The notes under the pieces are model-generated. The model saw only the letters and a list, made by a program, of their open reading frames with translations. It searched no databases and had not been told where the DNA came from. The translations under genes were made by a program, and so were the position numbers. Shown piece by piece: positions 37,901 through 46,935 of a stretch of DNA of 64,000 nucleotides. Each line of letters opens with the position of its first letter. The stretch's first letter is position 1. Source of the stretch: UMGS1601 sp900553335 (GTDB lineage Bacteria; Bacillota; Clostridia; Oscillospirales; Ruminococcaceae); contig CALEUW010000028.1 of the NCBI GenBank assembly GCA_937920725.1, positions 1 to 64,000 on the forward strand, read 5' to 3'.

Positions 37901-40207
37901 TTATTCTTTTACGTTGCTCATTAAAATTCCTCTGCCGTTTGATGAGAGATAAACTCTTCCATAAGTCTTAGGATCAGCCTCAAGGGTATTTTTGTTTACA
38001 TTTCCCCAGCGCTCATTTTCGTTGTTCATCTTAACCCATGTTTTACCCTTGTCTTTTGATTGATAAACACCGTTGCCTTTTCCGTCTACAGAGCCGTAGA
38101 TGTATAATACTCCGTATTCGCCTTTTTTTTCGGGAGCGCCGATAGAAACCGCATAGGTGTAATCAATATCTCCTTCCGCCATGACCATTTCAGAGTCAGG
38201 ACCTGCATTTTCGATGTGATAGATCGGACCCGAAGCAAGCGCAACCCAAAGATCGCCTTCTACTTCTTTGTTTGCCTCAATGCTCATATTAGTAACCATC
38301 GTTGATATTATAATTTCAAAAGTCTTTCCCTTGTCGGTTGACATATATATATAGCTTGAAGAATTAGCATAGAATTTATCCGGATTCACCTCGTCAGCAA
38401 CTATGCTTGGATTTGAACCAAGTCCCTCTACGATGCTCCAGCTTTCGCCCCAGTTATCTGTAACATATGTGTATATCGAACCGTTGTCAGGGGTATAAAG
38501 AAGTGTTTTTCCGTCCGCAGAAAGTGTAGCGTTTCCTCCGGCCGAAATGTCAACCCCATCAGGCATTTTAGCGAACTTCCATGTCTTAGTTCCGTCGGTA
38601 GAATAGCATATAGATCCGGCACCTGCTTCTTTTGTTGTTCTTACAACAACGTCCGGGTTATTTCCCGCAACTGCAAGGTCGTCTGCTTTAAAGCTGTATA
38701 CACCCCAATGCTCAATCGGTGCTTTGGTTACATCGTCGTGTCTGAAGCCGTAAAGATCGCCGAGAGTTGAATAAAGCTCCGGAGTGTTTTTGCCGCAGTC
38801 CTTCGGAGAATAAAGATCGAAAATAGCTGTTTCTTCAATTCCGTCAGCAACAACGCTGATGTTTATCTTTTCCTCACCGATTTTTGTGAGATTATCCGTT
38901 CCGAAGAGAGTAGCGCCTGTTCCATAAATAAGCTCATCGGGATTAAACGGATTTATAGCAACGCCCGACGTCCACCAGCCAATTTTCGCCTGTCCCTGCC
39001 AGTCAAGCCAAGGAGCTTTTGAAATGTCCAGGTTGTAGTCCTTTGTTTCGTTAAGGTTTTCGTCAATATTCCAAAATCCCGTCCATGTTTCTCCGCTGTC
39101 CTTTGTGACAAGTATGTTATCCTCGCCTGCCCAGTGGCATATTGTTGTTACTGCAACCATCTCGTCCTTGTAAAGTGCAAGTCCGCAGTAGCCGTGTCCT
39201 GAATCGCCTGTAAACGGAGTTATGTCACTCCATGTTTTGTCAGCAATGCTGTATTTGCACACTTTTCCTCTGCTCGGATTAAGCTCCTGCGTTACCTTGA
39301 TAGAGTATGTTACATAAAGATTTCCGTCAGCAGAAACTTTTCCCTGAATCGGGTAGAATGTAAAATGTTCATCTGTGTCAGTAACTGTGTTTTGAATTTT
39401 TTTCCAAGACTTTCCTGCATCCTCACTGCAGTATATTTTTTCGCCCTCTCGCTCGGCAACACCGCAGAAAATACGTTTTGTAGCTTCGCCTTTTTCTGAG
39501 CTTGTCTTATCACAGGTTATCCACATGATTCCATACGAGTATGATTCCTCGTGATAGCTTCCCTTTGACGGGAACGATTCAAGCGCTTCCCAAGTTTTTC
39601 CGTAGTCGTTTGAAATAAACATTCCGTCTGAATGAGAGCCGTAGTATATTCTGCTGTTGTCGTTAGGGTCAATCATAAGACGTTCGCCGCAGTTTCTTCC
39701 CCAATCGTTTCCGCCCATTGAGAAATTAAAGTCAACTTTAGTCCAATGATTGCCGTAATCATAAGAGTACATGATACACCCGTTTCCTCCGTATGACGTT
39801 CCGCATGACATATAAACTCTCGACGGTTCGACGGGATCGGTAGCAATACTCTCGATGCAGTTGTAATTCCAGTCGTTTGAGTTGTCGTCCAAGCCTCCGA
39901 AGCTGTCGGTTATACAGGTCCACTTGTCCTCTCCTTTTTTCTTTCGGTAAGCTCCGCCGATATCAGTTTTTACATAAACAAGGCCTTCTTCGGTTTCGTT
40001 ATAAACCATTCCCGGAATGAATCCGCCGCCCACAATAGCAGCGTTTGACCATTCAAAGCCTGTGTCCGTAACTTTTTCACTGTTGTAAAGATTATCCTGC
40101 TTTAGGGTGTCGGAAGAATCGGGATCGTTTTTGTCGGAGCATCCCGAAAGACAGCCTAAAGCAATTACCGCAGCCGCAGCGATTGATAATAATTTTTTTG
40201 CTTTCAT
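37901..40207 (-). CDS. GH74-family lipoprotein (probable xyloglucanase)
   Basis: The 768-aa protein has a lipobox (about residues 15-23, LGCLSGC) and two tandem beta-propeller regions. The N-terminal 'AIVGGGFIPGMVYNETEEGL' and 'YVKTDIGGAYR' blocks, including the catalytic Asp of TDIGG, are diagnostic for GH74, as are repeated BNR-like blocks (YSYDYGNHWTKV, ISNDYGKTWEAL, YMSTDKGKTFEI, SKDKGKTWVKM). GH74 enzymes cleave xyloglucan. The lipid anchor places it on the cell surface. ATG 40207 with AAAGGAGG is preferred to a longer reading. The fucose genes nearby would suit use of fucosylated xyloglucan, but this link is inference. Confidence 0.88.
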   Translation of the reverse strand: MKAKKLLSIAAAAVIALGCLSGCSDKNDPDSSDTLKQDNLYNSEKVTDTGFEWSNAAIVGGGFIPGMVYNETEEGLVYVKTDIGGAYRKKKGEDKWTCITDSFGGLDDNSNDWNYNCIESIATDPVEPSRVYMSCGTSYGGNGCIMYSYDYGNHWTKVDFNFSMGGNDWGRNCGERLMIDPNDNSRIYYGSHSDGMFISNDYGKTWEALESFPSKGSYHEESYSYGIMWITCDKTSSEKGEATKRIFCGVAEREGEKIYCSEDAGKSWKKIQNTVTDTDEHFTFYPIQGKVSADGNLYVTYSIKVTQELNPSRGKVCKYSIADKTWSDITPFTGDSGHGYCGLALYKDEMVAVTTICHWAGEDNILVTKDSGETWTGFWNIDENLNETKDYNLDISKAPWLDWQGQAKIGWWTSGVAINPFNPDELIYGTGATLFGTDNLTKIGEEKINISVVADGIEETAIFDLYSPKDCGKNTPELYSTLGDLYGFRHDDVTKAPIEHWGVYSFKADDLAVAGNNPDVVVRTTKEAGAGSICYSTDGTKTWKFAKMPDGVDISAGGNATLSADGKTLLYTPDNGSIYTYVTDNWGESWSIVEGLGSNPSIVADEVNPDKFYANSSSYIYMSTDKGKTFEIIISTMVTNMSIEANKEVEGDLWVALASGPIYHIENAGPDSEMVMAEGDIDYTYAVSIGAPEKKGEYGVLYIYGSVDGKGNGVYQSKDKGKTWVKMNNENERWGNVNKNTLEADPKTYGRVYLSSNGRGILMSNVKE

Positions 40208-40381
40208 AACTTCCTCCTTTAGTATTATTTGGTGTTTATAGTATAGCATAAAGAACCTCGAAATTGCAACAGCTTTATTTAATGTCAGAATTAGATAATT
40301 TAACTGATTGCAAAGGAATAATTCCGTCTGATTTTTAGTATTAATGAAAGTAAGAGTATTTTACAGCAAGGAGGAATTTTT

Positions 40382-40660
40382 ATGACAAATCAAAAGCCGT
40401 CAAAGCCGTCAAACTTAACGCTTGAAAACAGGGAAAGACTTACTATTTCGGGAGTTACCGATATAGACAGCTTTAATGAGGAATCGGTTGTGCTTTTTAC
40501 GACTCTCGGAGAGCTTGTTATAAAGGGTAAGATGCTGCACGTCAATGCAATTAATGTTGATACGGGTGATGCAGAGGTAGTCGGAGAAATAAAGACGATG
40601 TCCTATACAAACCGAAAGTTTACCAAAAAGCCGGGAGCGATCAAGAGGCTTTTGAGATGA
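40382..40660 (+). CDS. yabP: Sporulation protein YabP
   Basis: The 92-aa protein contains 'LTLENRERLTISGVTDIDSFNEESVVLFT' and 'GELVIKGKMLHVNAINVDTGDAEVVGEI', the YabP signature. In Bacillus it is needed for spore cortex or coat formation. CAAGGAGGAA precedes the ATG. It overlaps yabQ by four bases, in the conserved order yabP-yabQ-divIC-yabR. Confidence 0.92.
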   Translation: MTNQKPSKPSNLTLENRERLTISGVTDIDSFNEESVVLFTTLGELVIKGKMLHVNAINVDTGDAEVVGEIKTMSYTNRKFTKKPGAIKRLLR

Positions 40661-41136
40661 TTCCGCCATATATGTTTGAGCCGAAAACAGAGCTTGGGCT
40701 TTTTATTTTTTCTGTTGTGATAGGAATAGTATTTGCTCTGGTTTTCGATGTACTCAGAGTCATAAGAATAATTTTTCCTCATAAGGCCTTTGTGGTTTTT
40801 ATTGAGGATATACTTTTTATGCTTTTTTGCGGATTCTGGTTTTTCATATTTTCAATGACCTACGCAAGAGGTCAGCTTCGTGCATTTTTGCTTATGGGAA
40901 GCGTTTTGGGATTTTCTCTTTATATTTTTACTGTCGGCGAGCTTGTTAAACGGTTTGTAACAAAAACGAGAGAAGTGATAGTAGCCTTTTTGAAAAAAGT
41001 TTATAATTTGATTCTGCGGCGCATTTTCATACCAATTTTTTCGAGAATTGCTGCGCCAATACGAAAACTTCTGAAAAAAAGGCGCAGAATAAGAAAAAAA
41101 TCTGAGAAAAGTGCAAAAAAAGTCTTGAAAGTTTAG
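40657..41136 (+). CDS. yabQ: Spore cortex protein YabQ
   Basis: The 159-aa membrane protein has about four hydrophobic segments (residues 12-110) and a basic C-terminal tail (KKRRRIRKKSEKSAKK). Position directly after yabP (ATGA overlap) and size fit YabQ, needed for cortex synthesis in sporulation. Assignment rests partly on synteny. Confidence 0.85.
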   Translation: MIPPYMFEPKTELGLFIFSVVIGIVFALVFDVLRVIRIIFPHKAFVVFIEDILFMLFCGFWFFIFSMTYARGQLRAFLLMGSVLGFSLYIFTVGELVKRFVTKTREVIVAFLKKVYNLILRRIFIPIFSRIAAPIRKLLKKRRRIRKKSEKSAKKVLKV

Positions 41137-41227
41137 TCTTTTACAGTTATAATATATTATTAATGAGAGTTGATTTTTAGTTTGAGCGGTTTTGTTTAAT
41201 TAATGATGAAAGGAGCGTAAAGAGGAA

Positions 41228-41578
41228 ATGTCGGTTGCAAAAAATGCTGCGGAAATTTTAAGAAAAAGAAAAAATAAGAAAGTAACTATTGCTTCCCGAA
41301 TAGGAGCAATTGCATTGATCGTATTTATGATTTACGCTGTTATTCTTATTATTTCAACAGAAGCCGAAATGAACGAGCAGGAAGCTGTACTTGAGGATTT
41401 AAAGCAGAAAATTACTGCGGCAAACCAGGAAAAAGATGAATACGAGCGTATTCTCGGAGGAGAAGATGAAAACGCTTATATGGAAATGATAGCTATAGAA
41501 AAGCTTGGCTACGCATATCCTAACGAAAAGCGATTTTATATAAAAGAAAGCGCAGCGTCGTCTGAAAACGGCAAATAG
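41228..41578 (+). CDS. divIC: FtsB/DivIC-type septum formation initiator
   Basis: The 116-aa protein has a basic N-terminus, one membrane segment (about 24-44, 'IGAIALIVFMIYAVILII'), and a coiled coil ('NEQEAVLEDLKQKITAANQEKDEYERIL'). It ends in 'MEMIAIEKLGYAYPNEKRFYI', the conserved K-L-G-Y-x-x-P-x-E tail of DivIC. It stabilises the division septum with DivIB and FtsL. Confidence 0.9.
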   Translation: MSVAKNAAEILRKRKNKKVTIASRIGAIALIVFMIYAVILIISTEAEMNEQEAVLEDLKQKITAANQEKDEYERILGGEDENAYMEMIAIEKLGYAYPNEKRFYIKESAASSENGK

Positions 41579-41620
41579 CGTTTAAAAAATTTAATTCAAG
41601 GAAGGTATTTAGGAAGCTGT

Positions 41621-42121
41621 ATGCAGGTCGAAGTAGGAAAAATATATGAGGGTAAGGTTACCGGAATAACTAAGTTCGGAGCATTTGTAGAGGTTGAGGG
41701 GAATATAACCGGAATGGTACATATTTCTGAGGTATCGAATACATTTGTAAACGACATAAATGAGGTTCTCAGCAAAGGACAGGCAGTTAAGGTCAAGGTA
41801 ATTAAAATTGATGAATCAGGAAAAATCGGAATGTCTATTAAGCGTACCGAGGAAAGACCGAGAAGTGATAAGCGAGGCGGCGGTTTTTCAAAGGATAAGG
41901 AGTCATCAGGGCAGAAAGGTTTTGCACCTAAAAAACCGCCTGTAAAAGCTAAAAAAGAACCTGAGCCTGTTTATTACAGTGATGGGTATGTTGCAAAGCC
42001 AAGCGGAGATGCAAGCTTTGAGGATATGCTCAGTAAGTTTAAAGCGTCAAGCGAAGAGAGAATGAGCGATCTTAAGCGCACCACTGACAACAAACGAAGA
42101 GGCGGCGCAAGAAGGCGATAA
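41621..42121 (+). CDS. yabR: S1 RNA-binding domain protein (YabR-like)
   Basis: The 166-aa protein has an N-terminal S1 domain (residues 1-70, 'GKIYEGKVTGITKFGAFVEV', with a following IDESGKIGMSIK strand) and a basic disordered tail ending RRGGARRR. YabR follows divIC in most Firmicutes. GGAAGGTATTTAGG precedes the start. Its role is unknown, possibly RNA binding during growth or sporulation. Confidence 0.85.
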   Translation: MQVEVGKIYEGKVTGITKFGAFVEVEGNITGMVHISEVSNTFVNDINEVLSKGQAVKVKVIKIDESGKIGMSIKRTEERPRSDKRGGGFSKDKESSGQKGFAPKKPPVKAKKEPEPVYYSDGYVAKPSGDASFEDMLSKFKASSEERMSDLKRTTDNKRRGGARRR

Positions 42122-42129
42122 GGAGATAC

Positions 42130-42160
42130 AAAGAGAGCTTTTTAAAGCTCTCTTTAATTT
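42130..42160 (+). terminator. Hairpin after yabR
   Basis: AAAGAGAGCTT pairs with AAGCTCTCTTT around TTTT, followed by AATTTG; the T tail is weak. Confidence 0.65.
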
Positions 42161-42184
42161 GTTCAGATTTTTTTGTAGGAGCTA

Positions 42185-42862
42185 ATGATGAAAAGATTTA
42201 AAGTAATACTTTGCAGTCTATGTGTAATGACTTTATCTCTACTGTTTACGGCTTGCATTTTTGACGGAGAGCCTTTGGACGGAGAGGAACTTGTTGAAGC
42301 AGCGAGAGAAACGTATGAGTCATATGACTCTGCAACGGTTGTGATAACAAACGAGGATACCGATGAGGTTGAGCAGATTTTTGTTTTTAAATACGATGAA
42401 AAGGACAGTCTTACCTATTTATACACGGGCAGTTACGAAGAGGAAAGCTATATTCAATATAACAACGGCTTTGAATGTTTTACCGAGCAAAACGGTGAAT
42501 TTTCTTTCTCTCAGCGTGGCGACGATGAGTTTGAGGCATATACGAGAGATTCAAAGCATCCGCAGGCAAGCGGAGCGTATCTTCCGTTTGACAGGGGAGC
42601 GATCGAAGGAACGGCTAAAAGCGAAGAAAACGGCGAAACTATCTATACCTATGTGTATGATCCGAACAGCTTTGATAGCGATGCAGGAGTAAAGGAATTT
42701 TCAGCCGTCTATCACTTTGACTCGGACGGAAAGCTTTTGTATTTTGAAGAAATATCGGTCGTTGAAATTGACGGAGAAGAAAGCAATCATTCTTACAAAA
42801 TCGAAATTACTGATATAAATCAAGTAGATGAGATAGATAATCCACTAAAAGATAATTCGTAA
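42185..42862 (+). CDS. Lipoprotein of unknown function
   Basis: The 225-aa protein starts with a lipoprotein signal peptide (LSLLFTACIF, Cys about 24). The mature part resembles a LolA/LppX-like beta-sheet lipoprotein by pattern: 'SYDSATVVITNEDTDEVEQIFVFKYD', 'QYNNGFECFTEQNGEFSFSQ', 'VYHFDSDGKLLYFEEISVV'. That family idea is weak. An ATGATG pair is preceded by GTAGGAG. It follows yabR on the same strand; a terminator-like hairpin separates them. Confidence 0.75.
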   Translation: MMKRFKVILCSLCVMTLSLLFTACIFDGEPLDGEELVEAARETYESYDSATVVITNEDTDEVEQIFVFKYDEKDSLTYLYTGSYEEESYIQYNNGFECFTEQNGEFSFSQRGDDEFEAYTRDSKHPQASGAYLPFDRGAIEGTAKSEENGETIYTYVYDPNSFDSDAGVKEFSAVYHFDSDGKLLYFEEISVVEIDGEESNHSYKIEITDINQVDEIDNPLKDNS

Positions 42863-42980
42863 TGCATGATGCGTAATGTGTAATTGATCTGACGTTGGAG
42901 ATTTTGCGATATTAAAACTCATTCCTGCACAGTTACGTCAGGAGCAAACTTGAACATCAGCACAAATTTTGTGCCAAATC

Positions 42981-43075
42981 TGCTGAGCAGGCGACCGCCG
43001 CCGGTGGCAGGTCAGGGAGCTTGCGAGGGAAGAAACAAAGAGAATTTCGATGGCGAACAGCCGAGAAAGAAATAG
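42981..43075 (+). repeat. Diverged third copy of the fucose-locus repeat
   Basis: The segment starting GCTGAGCAGGCGACCGC and continuing to GCGAACAGCCGAGAAAG matches the 5' half of the units at 21492 and 22330 with point differences. It lacks the four-helix-bundle part. Confidence 0.65.
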
Positions 43076-43130
43076 TTAGAATTGACAATTTAATTCGGAA
43101 TGCAGAAGATAAGGTTTGTTTCACTAAAGC

Positions 43131-43160
43131 GAACACACTATATTTAGTGTGTTCATATTT
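43131..43160 (+). terminator. Hairpin in the gene-free stretch upstream of the ribosomal promoter
   Basis: GAACACACTA pairs with TAGTGTGTTC around a 3-nt loop, followed by ATATTTTTTA. It likely insulates the ribosomal promoter from upstream transcription. The rest of 42863-43264 holds the repeat at 42981 and no gene. Confidence 0.75.
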
Positions 43161-43264
43161 TTTAGGTACAGATTATGGAGAAGATAGCACTTGTTTGTGG
43201 AAATTGCATAAAAAACACAGGAAATTATGCTGAAATTTCTACACGAATAATTCCGCTGTTTCTA

Positions 43265-43293
43265 TTGATTTTACTACATATAAATGGTAAAAT
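43265..43293 (+). promoter_or_regulatory. Promoter of the S10 ribosomal superoperon
   Basis: TTGATT (43265-43270), 17-bp spacer, TAAAAT (43288-43293). The predicted start is near 43300, leaving a leader of about 395 nt. Confidence 0.75.
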
Positions 43294-43299
43294 AGGTCT

Positions 43300-43690
43300 T
43301 GCGCTGCGGTAAAGCACCGCAGTTGACTGCATGATATGCGTTGAAGCGAGAGGTTGCGCACGGTATGTGCGGTAATTCTCGTGGAGTATGTCCGATTTTA
43401 AACCGGGCGGCTGTAATACTTAAAACACAGTATGTGTTAAACGTTTCTTGCGAATGGCTTATTATGCCACTTACGTTTAACGGTACGGGTTTGTGTGTTC
43501 CGTCAACCGAAGTATTTTTAAACTTCGGGTTTTTTATTTCATCTCACAGGGAACGCACGGAAGCGTTGAAAGATTTGCAGATACCTATTATAATAACATA
43601 ACTGCCTGTTTTGTCCCGGCTGCGGGAAACGGACAGGGGTTTATGTAATGATAGGCTTGCCCCCAACATTTATGACTTTTAAGGAGGCGA
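43300..43690 (+). ncRNA. rpsJ leader RNA with internal terminator
   Basis: Folded elements in the leader: TGCGGTAAAGCACCGCA stem (43315-43331), CCGAAGT (43507-43513)/ACTTCGG (43522-43528) followed by GTTTTTTAT, which is a clean intrinsic terminator, and a CCTGT...ACAGG hairpin (about 43606-43637). In other bacteria the S10 operon leader is a target for L4-mediated autoregulation. No gene is evident in this stretch. I infer attenuation control of the operon; the effector is unknown here. Confidence 0.6.
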
Positions 43691-43695
43691 TTTAA

Positions 43696-44010
43696 GTGGC
43701 AGTCAATGAAAAGCTTAGAATTAAAATCAAGGGTTATGAGCACGCTGTAGTAGACGCAGCGGCAGCAAAGATTGTTGAAGCTGCAAAGCGTACTGGAGCT
43801 AAGGTTTCGGGACCTATCCCACTTCCTACTGACAAGGAGATCATTACAATTCTCCGTGCGGTACACAAGTACAAGGATAGCCGTGAGCAGTTCGAGATGA
43901 GAACTCACAAAAGACTTATTGATGTTCTTCGTCCGACCGACGAAACAACTTCAGCTCTTCAGAGCCTTGAACTTCCTGCAGGTGTTGACATCGTGATGGA
44001 AATCAAGTAG
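43696..44010 (+). CDS. rpsJ: Ribosomal protein S10
   Basis: A 104-aa protein with the S10 core 'LRIKIKGYEHAVVDAAAAKI' and 'GPIPLPTDKEIITILRAVHK'. It starts at GTG after AAGGAGG. S10 is part of the 30S head and, with NusB, of antitermination complexes. It is the first gene of the superoperon. Confidence 0.97.
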   Translation: MAVNEKLRIKIKGYEHAVVDAAAAKIVEAAKRTGAKVSGPIPLPTDKEIITILRAVHKYKDSREQFEMRTHKRLIDVLRPTDETTSALQSLELPAGVDIVMEIK

Positions 44011-44106
44011 TTGATTCTTCATCGGAATCTTTAAAATTAAGGATTTTAAATGTTTTCACGCAGGTCATGTCGGGAAACCGACCAATAACCAAAAGGAGGA
44101 AAAATA

Positions 44107-44742
44107 ATGGAAAAGGGAATCATCGGAAAGAAAATCGGTATGACACAGATTTTCGATGAATCAGGAAAAGTAATTCCTGTTACTGTTGTTGAAGCAGGTC
44201 CTTGCGTTGTTGTTCAGAAGAAAACCGTTGAAAACGATGGTTATAACGCAGTGCAGCTTGGCTTCGGCGACATAAGACCTAAGAGAGTCAACAAGCCTCT
44301 TACAGGTCATTTCAAGAAGGCGGATGTTGCTTTAAAGAGAACTTTAAAGGAATTTCGCTTTGACGATATCGATGCTCTCAATGTCGGAGATATCGTAAAG
44401 GCTGACTCTTTTGCTGAGGGCGACATTGTTGATGTCAGCGGAAAGAGCAAAGGTCACGGATTTTCAGGAACAATCAAGCGTCACAACTTCTCAAGACTTA
44501 AAGAAACTCACGGTACAGGACCTGTACACAGACACGCAGGTTCAATGGGAGCTTGTTCTTCGCCGTCGAGAATCTTCAAGGGCAAGGGAATGCCGGGACA
44601 GTACGGTAATACAAAGGTTACTGTTCAAAACCTTACAGTAGTAAAGGTAGACGCAGAAAATAATCTTATCGCAATCAAGGGTGCTATTCCAGGTCCTAAG
44701 AACGGAACGGTTACTATCGTTGATTGTGTTAAGAAGGCTTAG
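44107..44742 (+). CDS. rplC: Ribosomal protein L3
   Basis: A 211-aa protein with 'GIIGKKIGMTQIFDESGKVIP' at its start and the 'HRHAGSMGACSSPSRIFKGK' loop that reaches the peptidyl-transferase centre. AAGGAGG precedes the ATG. A 96-nt spacer separates it from rpsJ. Confidence 0.97.
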   Translation: MEKGIIGKKIGMTQIFDESGKVIPVTVVEAGPCVVVQKKTVENDGYNAVQLGFGDIRPKRVNKPLTGHFKKADVALKRTLKEFRFDDIDALNVGDIVKADSFAEGDIVDVSGKSKGHGFSGTIKRHNFSRLKETHGTGPVHRHAGSMGACSSPSRIFKGKGMPGQYGNTKVTVQNLTVVKVDAENNLIAIKGAIPGPKNGTVTIVDCVKKA

Positions 44743-44760
44743 TGAGAGGAGGAAGTTAAT

Positions 44761-45384
44761 ATGCCACAGGTTTCAGTATTTGATATGAAGGGCGTAGAGG
44801 TTTCTACTGCTGAGCTTAAGGATTCCGTATTCGGAATTACACCAAACAAAACGATTATGCACGCAATGGTTGTAAATTATTTGGCTAACCAAAGACAGGG
44901 CACTCAGTCCACTCTTACAAGAACAGAAGTAAGAGGAGGAGGAAGAAAGCCTTGGCGTCAAAAGGGAACAGGTCATGCAAGACAGGGTTCTATTCGTTCG
45001 CCTCAGTGGGTACACGGAGGAGTTGCACTCGGACCTAAGCCTAGAGATTACAGCTATTCTCTTAACAAGAAGGAAAAAAGACTTGCTATGAAGTCTGCAC
45101 TTTCTTCAAAGGTTTTGGAAAATGAGATCGTTGTTGTTGACAACATTGAGATCACTGAGTTCAAGACAAAGACAGTTATTGATATGTTAAAGGCTCTTAA
45201 AGTTGAGGGCAAGGCTCTTATCGTTATGCCGGAAGCTGATCTCAAGGTAGTTAAGAGTGCAAACAATATCGAAGGAGTTAAGACTGCAACAGTCAACACT
45301 CTCAACGTATACGACATTTTAAATTACGACAAGTTTGTAGTTGCGAAGTCGGCAGTAGAAAAGATTGAGGAGGTTTATGCATAA
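44761..45384 (+). CDS. rplD: Ribosomal protein L4
   Basis: A 207-aa protein with the extended loop 'GGGRKPWRQKGTGHARQGSI' that lines the exit tunnel. L4 is the known autorepressor of S10 operons in some bacteria, which fits the leader terminator upstream. Eighteen nucleotides after rplC; overlaps rplW by one base. Confidence 0.97.
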   Translation: MPQVSVFDMKGVEVSTAELKDSVFGITPNKTIMHAMVVNYLANQRQGTQSTLTRTEVRGGGRKPWRQKGTGHARQGSIRSPQWVHGGVALGPKPRDYSYSLNKKEKRLAMKSALSSKVLENEIVVVDNIEITEFKTKTVIDMLKALKVEGKALIVMPEADLKVVKSANNIEGVKTATVNTLNVYDILNYDKFVVAKSAVEKIEEVYA

Positions 45385-45680
45385 TGGAAAAGACCGCTCA
45401 AGATATTATTTTAAAGCCAATCATCACAGAGGCTTCTATGGAAAACCTTGAGATGAACAAATATACCTTTAAAGTAGCAAAGAATGCTAACAAGTTCGAG
45501 ATAAAGAGTGCTGTTGAGCAGCTCTTCGGCGTTAAGGTTGAAAAGGTAAACACAATCAGCGTTAAAGGCAGAAAGAAGAGAATGGGTAGATTTGAGGGCT
45601 ATAAGCCGGATTGGAAAAAGGCAATCGTAACACTTAAAGAGGGCGAAAAGACAATCGAGTTCTTTAATAACCTCGTTTAA
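45384..45680 (+). CDS. rplW: Ribosomal protein L23
   Basis: A 98-aa protein ('ILKPIITEASMENLEMNKYT', 'KKRMGRFEGYKPDWKKAIV') that forms the docking site near the tunnel exit. Start TAATG overlap with rplD. A small hairpin GCTTCAT/ATGAAGC lies in the following 96-nt gap. Confidence 0.96.
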   Translation: MEKTAQDIILKPIITEASMENLEMNKYTFKVAKNANKFEIKSAVEQLFGVKVEKVNTISVKGRKKRMGRFEGYKPDWKKAIVTLKEGEKTIEFFNNLV

Positions 45681-45776
45681 TTTTAGGAAAACGGCTTAGA
45701 GCTTCATATATATGAAGCGTATGTATGGGAAGCATAGGCTTCTCGCAAAACTAAACTCAAAAGGAGTGAACTTAAT

Positions 45777-46610
45777 ATGGCAATAAAGAGCTACAAGCCT
45801 ACGACTCCGGGAAGAAGAGGAATGACAGTTACTGATTATACCGGATTGTCAAAGGTGGCTCCTGAAAGAAGTCTGCTTGAGCCGATGAAGAAAAAATCAG
45901 GCAGAAACAGCTACGGTAGAATTACAGTTCGTCACAGAGGCGGCGGAGTAAGAAGAAAATACCGTGTTATTGACTTTAAGAGAAATAAGCTTAATATGGA
46001 CGCTAAGGTTCTTACAATCGAGTATGATCCTAACCGTTCAGCATTTATCGCACTCGTTCAGTATGAGGACGGAGAGAAGAGATACATTCTTGCTCCTAAC
46101 GGACTTAACGTGGGCGACACAGTAAGAAGCGGAGCAGACGCTGATGTTAAGCCTGGTAACGCTTTGCAGATGATAAACATTCCGGTTGGTACTTTCATTC
46201 ATAACATCGAGCTTTATCCCGGAAAGGGCGCACAGCTTGTTCGTTCAGCAGGAAACATGGCTCAGCTTATGGGTAAGGAAAACGGATATGCACTTGTAAG
46301 ACTTCCATCGGGCGAAATGAGAAGAATTCCTGTAAACTGTATGGCTACGATCGGTCAGGTTTCAAACATTGACCACAACAACGTAAACTACGGTAAAGCA
46401 GGAAGAAAACGTCACATGGGTATAAGACCTACTGTAAGAGGTTCTGTAATGAACCCGAACGACCACCCTCACGGTGGTGGTGAAGGTAAGTCGCCAATCG
46501 GACGTCCGGGACCGGTTTCTCCTTGGGGTAAACCAACTCTCGGATACAAGACCCGTAAGAAGCATCACCGCTCTGATAAGTTTATCGTAAAACGCAGAAA
46601 CGGTAAGTAA
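45777..46610 (+). CDS. rplB: Ribosomal protein L2
   Basis: A 277-aa protein with 'RNSYGRITVRHRGGGVRRKY' and the catalytic-centre His region 'MNPNDHPHGGGEGKSPIGR'. L2 is required for subunit association and peptidyl transfer. Normal length. Confidence 0.97.
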   Translation: MAIKSYKPTTPGRRGMTVTDYTGLSKVAPERSLLEPMKKKSGRNSYGRITVRHRGGGVRRKYRVIDFKRNKLNMDAKVLTIEYDPNRSAFIALVQYEDGEKRYILAPNGLNVGDTVRSGADADVKPGNALQMINIPVGTFIHNIELYPGKGAQLVRSAGNMAQLMGKENGYALVRLPSGEMRRIPVNCMATIGQVSNIDHNNVNYGKAGRKRHMGIRPTVRGSVMNPNDHPHGGGEGKSPIGRPGPVSPWGKPTLGYKTRKKHHRSDKFIVKRRNGK

Positions 46611-46631
46611 TTGAAGGGAGGCAGATGAACA

Positions 46632-46916
46632 ATGGGTAGAAGTATTAAAAAAGGACCTTACGTCCAGGAGGTTCTTCTCAAGAGAGTAATCGCTATGAAC
46701 GAAGCAGGCGAAAAGAAGGTTTTAAAAACATGGAGCAGAGCTTCAACGATTTTCCCTGATTTCGTAGGTCATACGTTTGCTGTTCACGACGGACGCAAGC
46801 ATGTGCCTGTTTATGTAACCGAGGATATGGTTGGTCATAAGCTCGGCGAGTTTGCACCGACAAGAACTTACAGGGGCCACGCAGGCTCAAAAACATCGAA
46901 TAACGGTAAGAAGTAG
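46632..46916 (+). CDS. rpsS: Ribosomal protein S19
   Basis: A 94-aa protein ('RSIKKGPYVQEVLLKRVIAM', 'HKLGEFAPTRTYRGHAG'), 30S head component contacting S13. Twenty-one bases after rplB. Confidence 0.97.
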   Translation: MGRSIKKGPYVQEVLLKRVIAMNEAGEKKVLKTWSRASTIFPDFVGHTFAVHDGRKHVPVYVTEDMVGHKLGEFAPTRTYRGHAGSKTSNNGKK

Positions 46917-46935
46917 CCGAAGGGAGGATTTATAA

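Noticed and set aside
43021..43233. Open frame starting in the third repeat copy
   Set aside because: It crosses a terminator-like hairpin and matches a non-coding repeat.
43341..43601. Open frame in the rpsJ leader
   Set aside because: It lies in a folded leader with an internal terminator, has no ribosome binding site and shows no family pattern.
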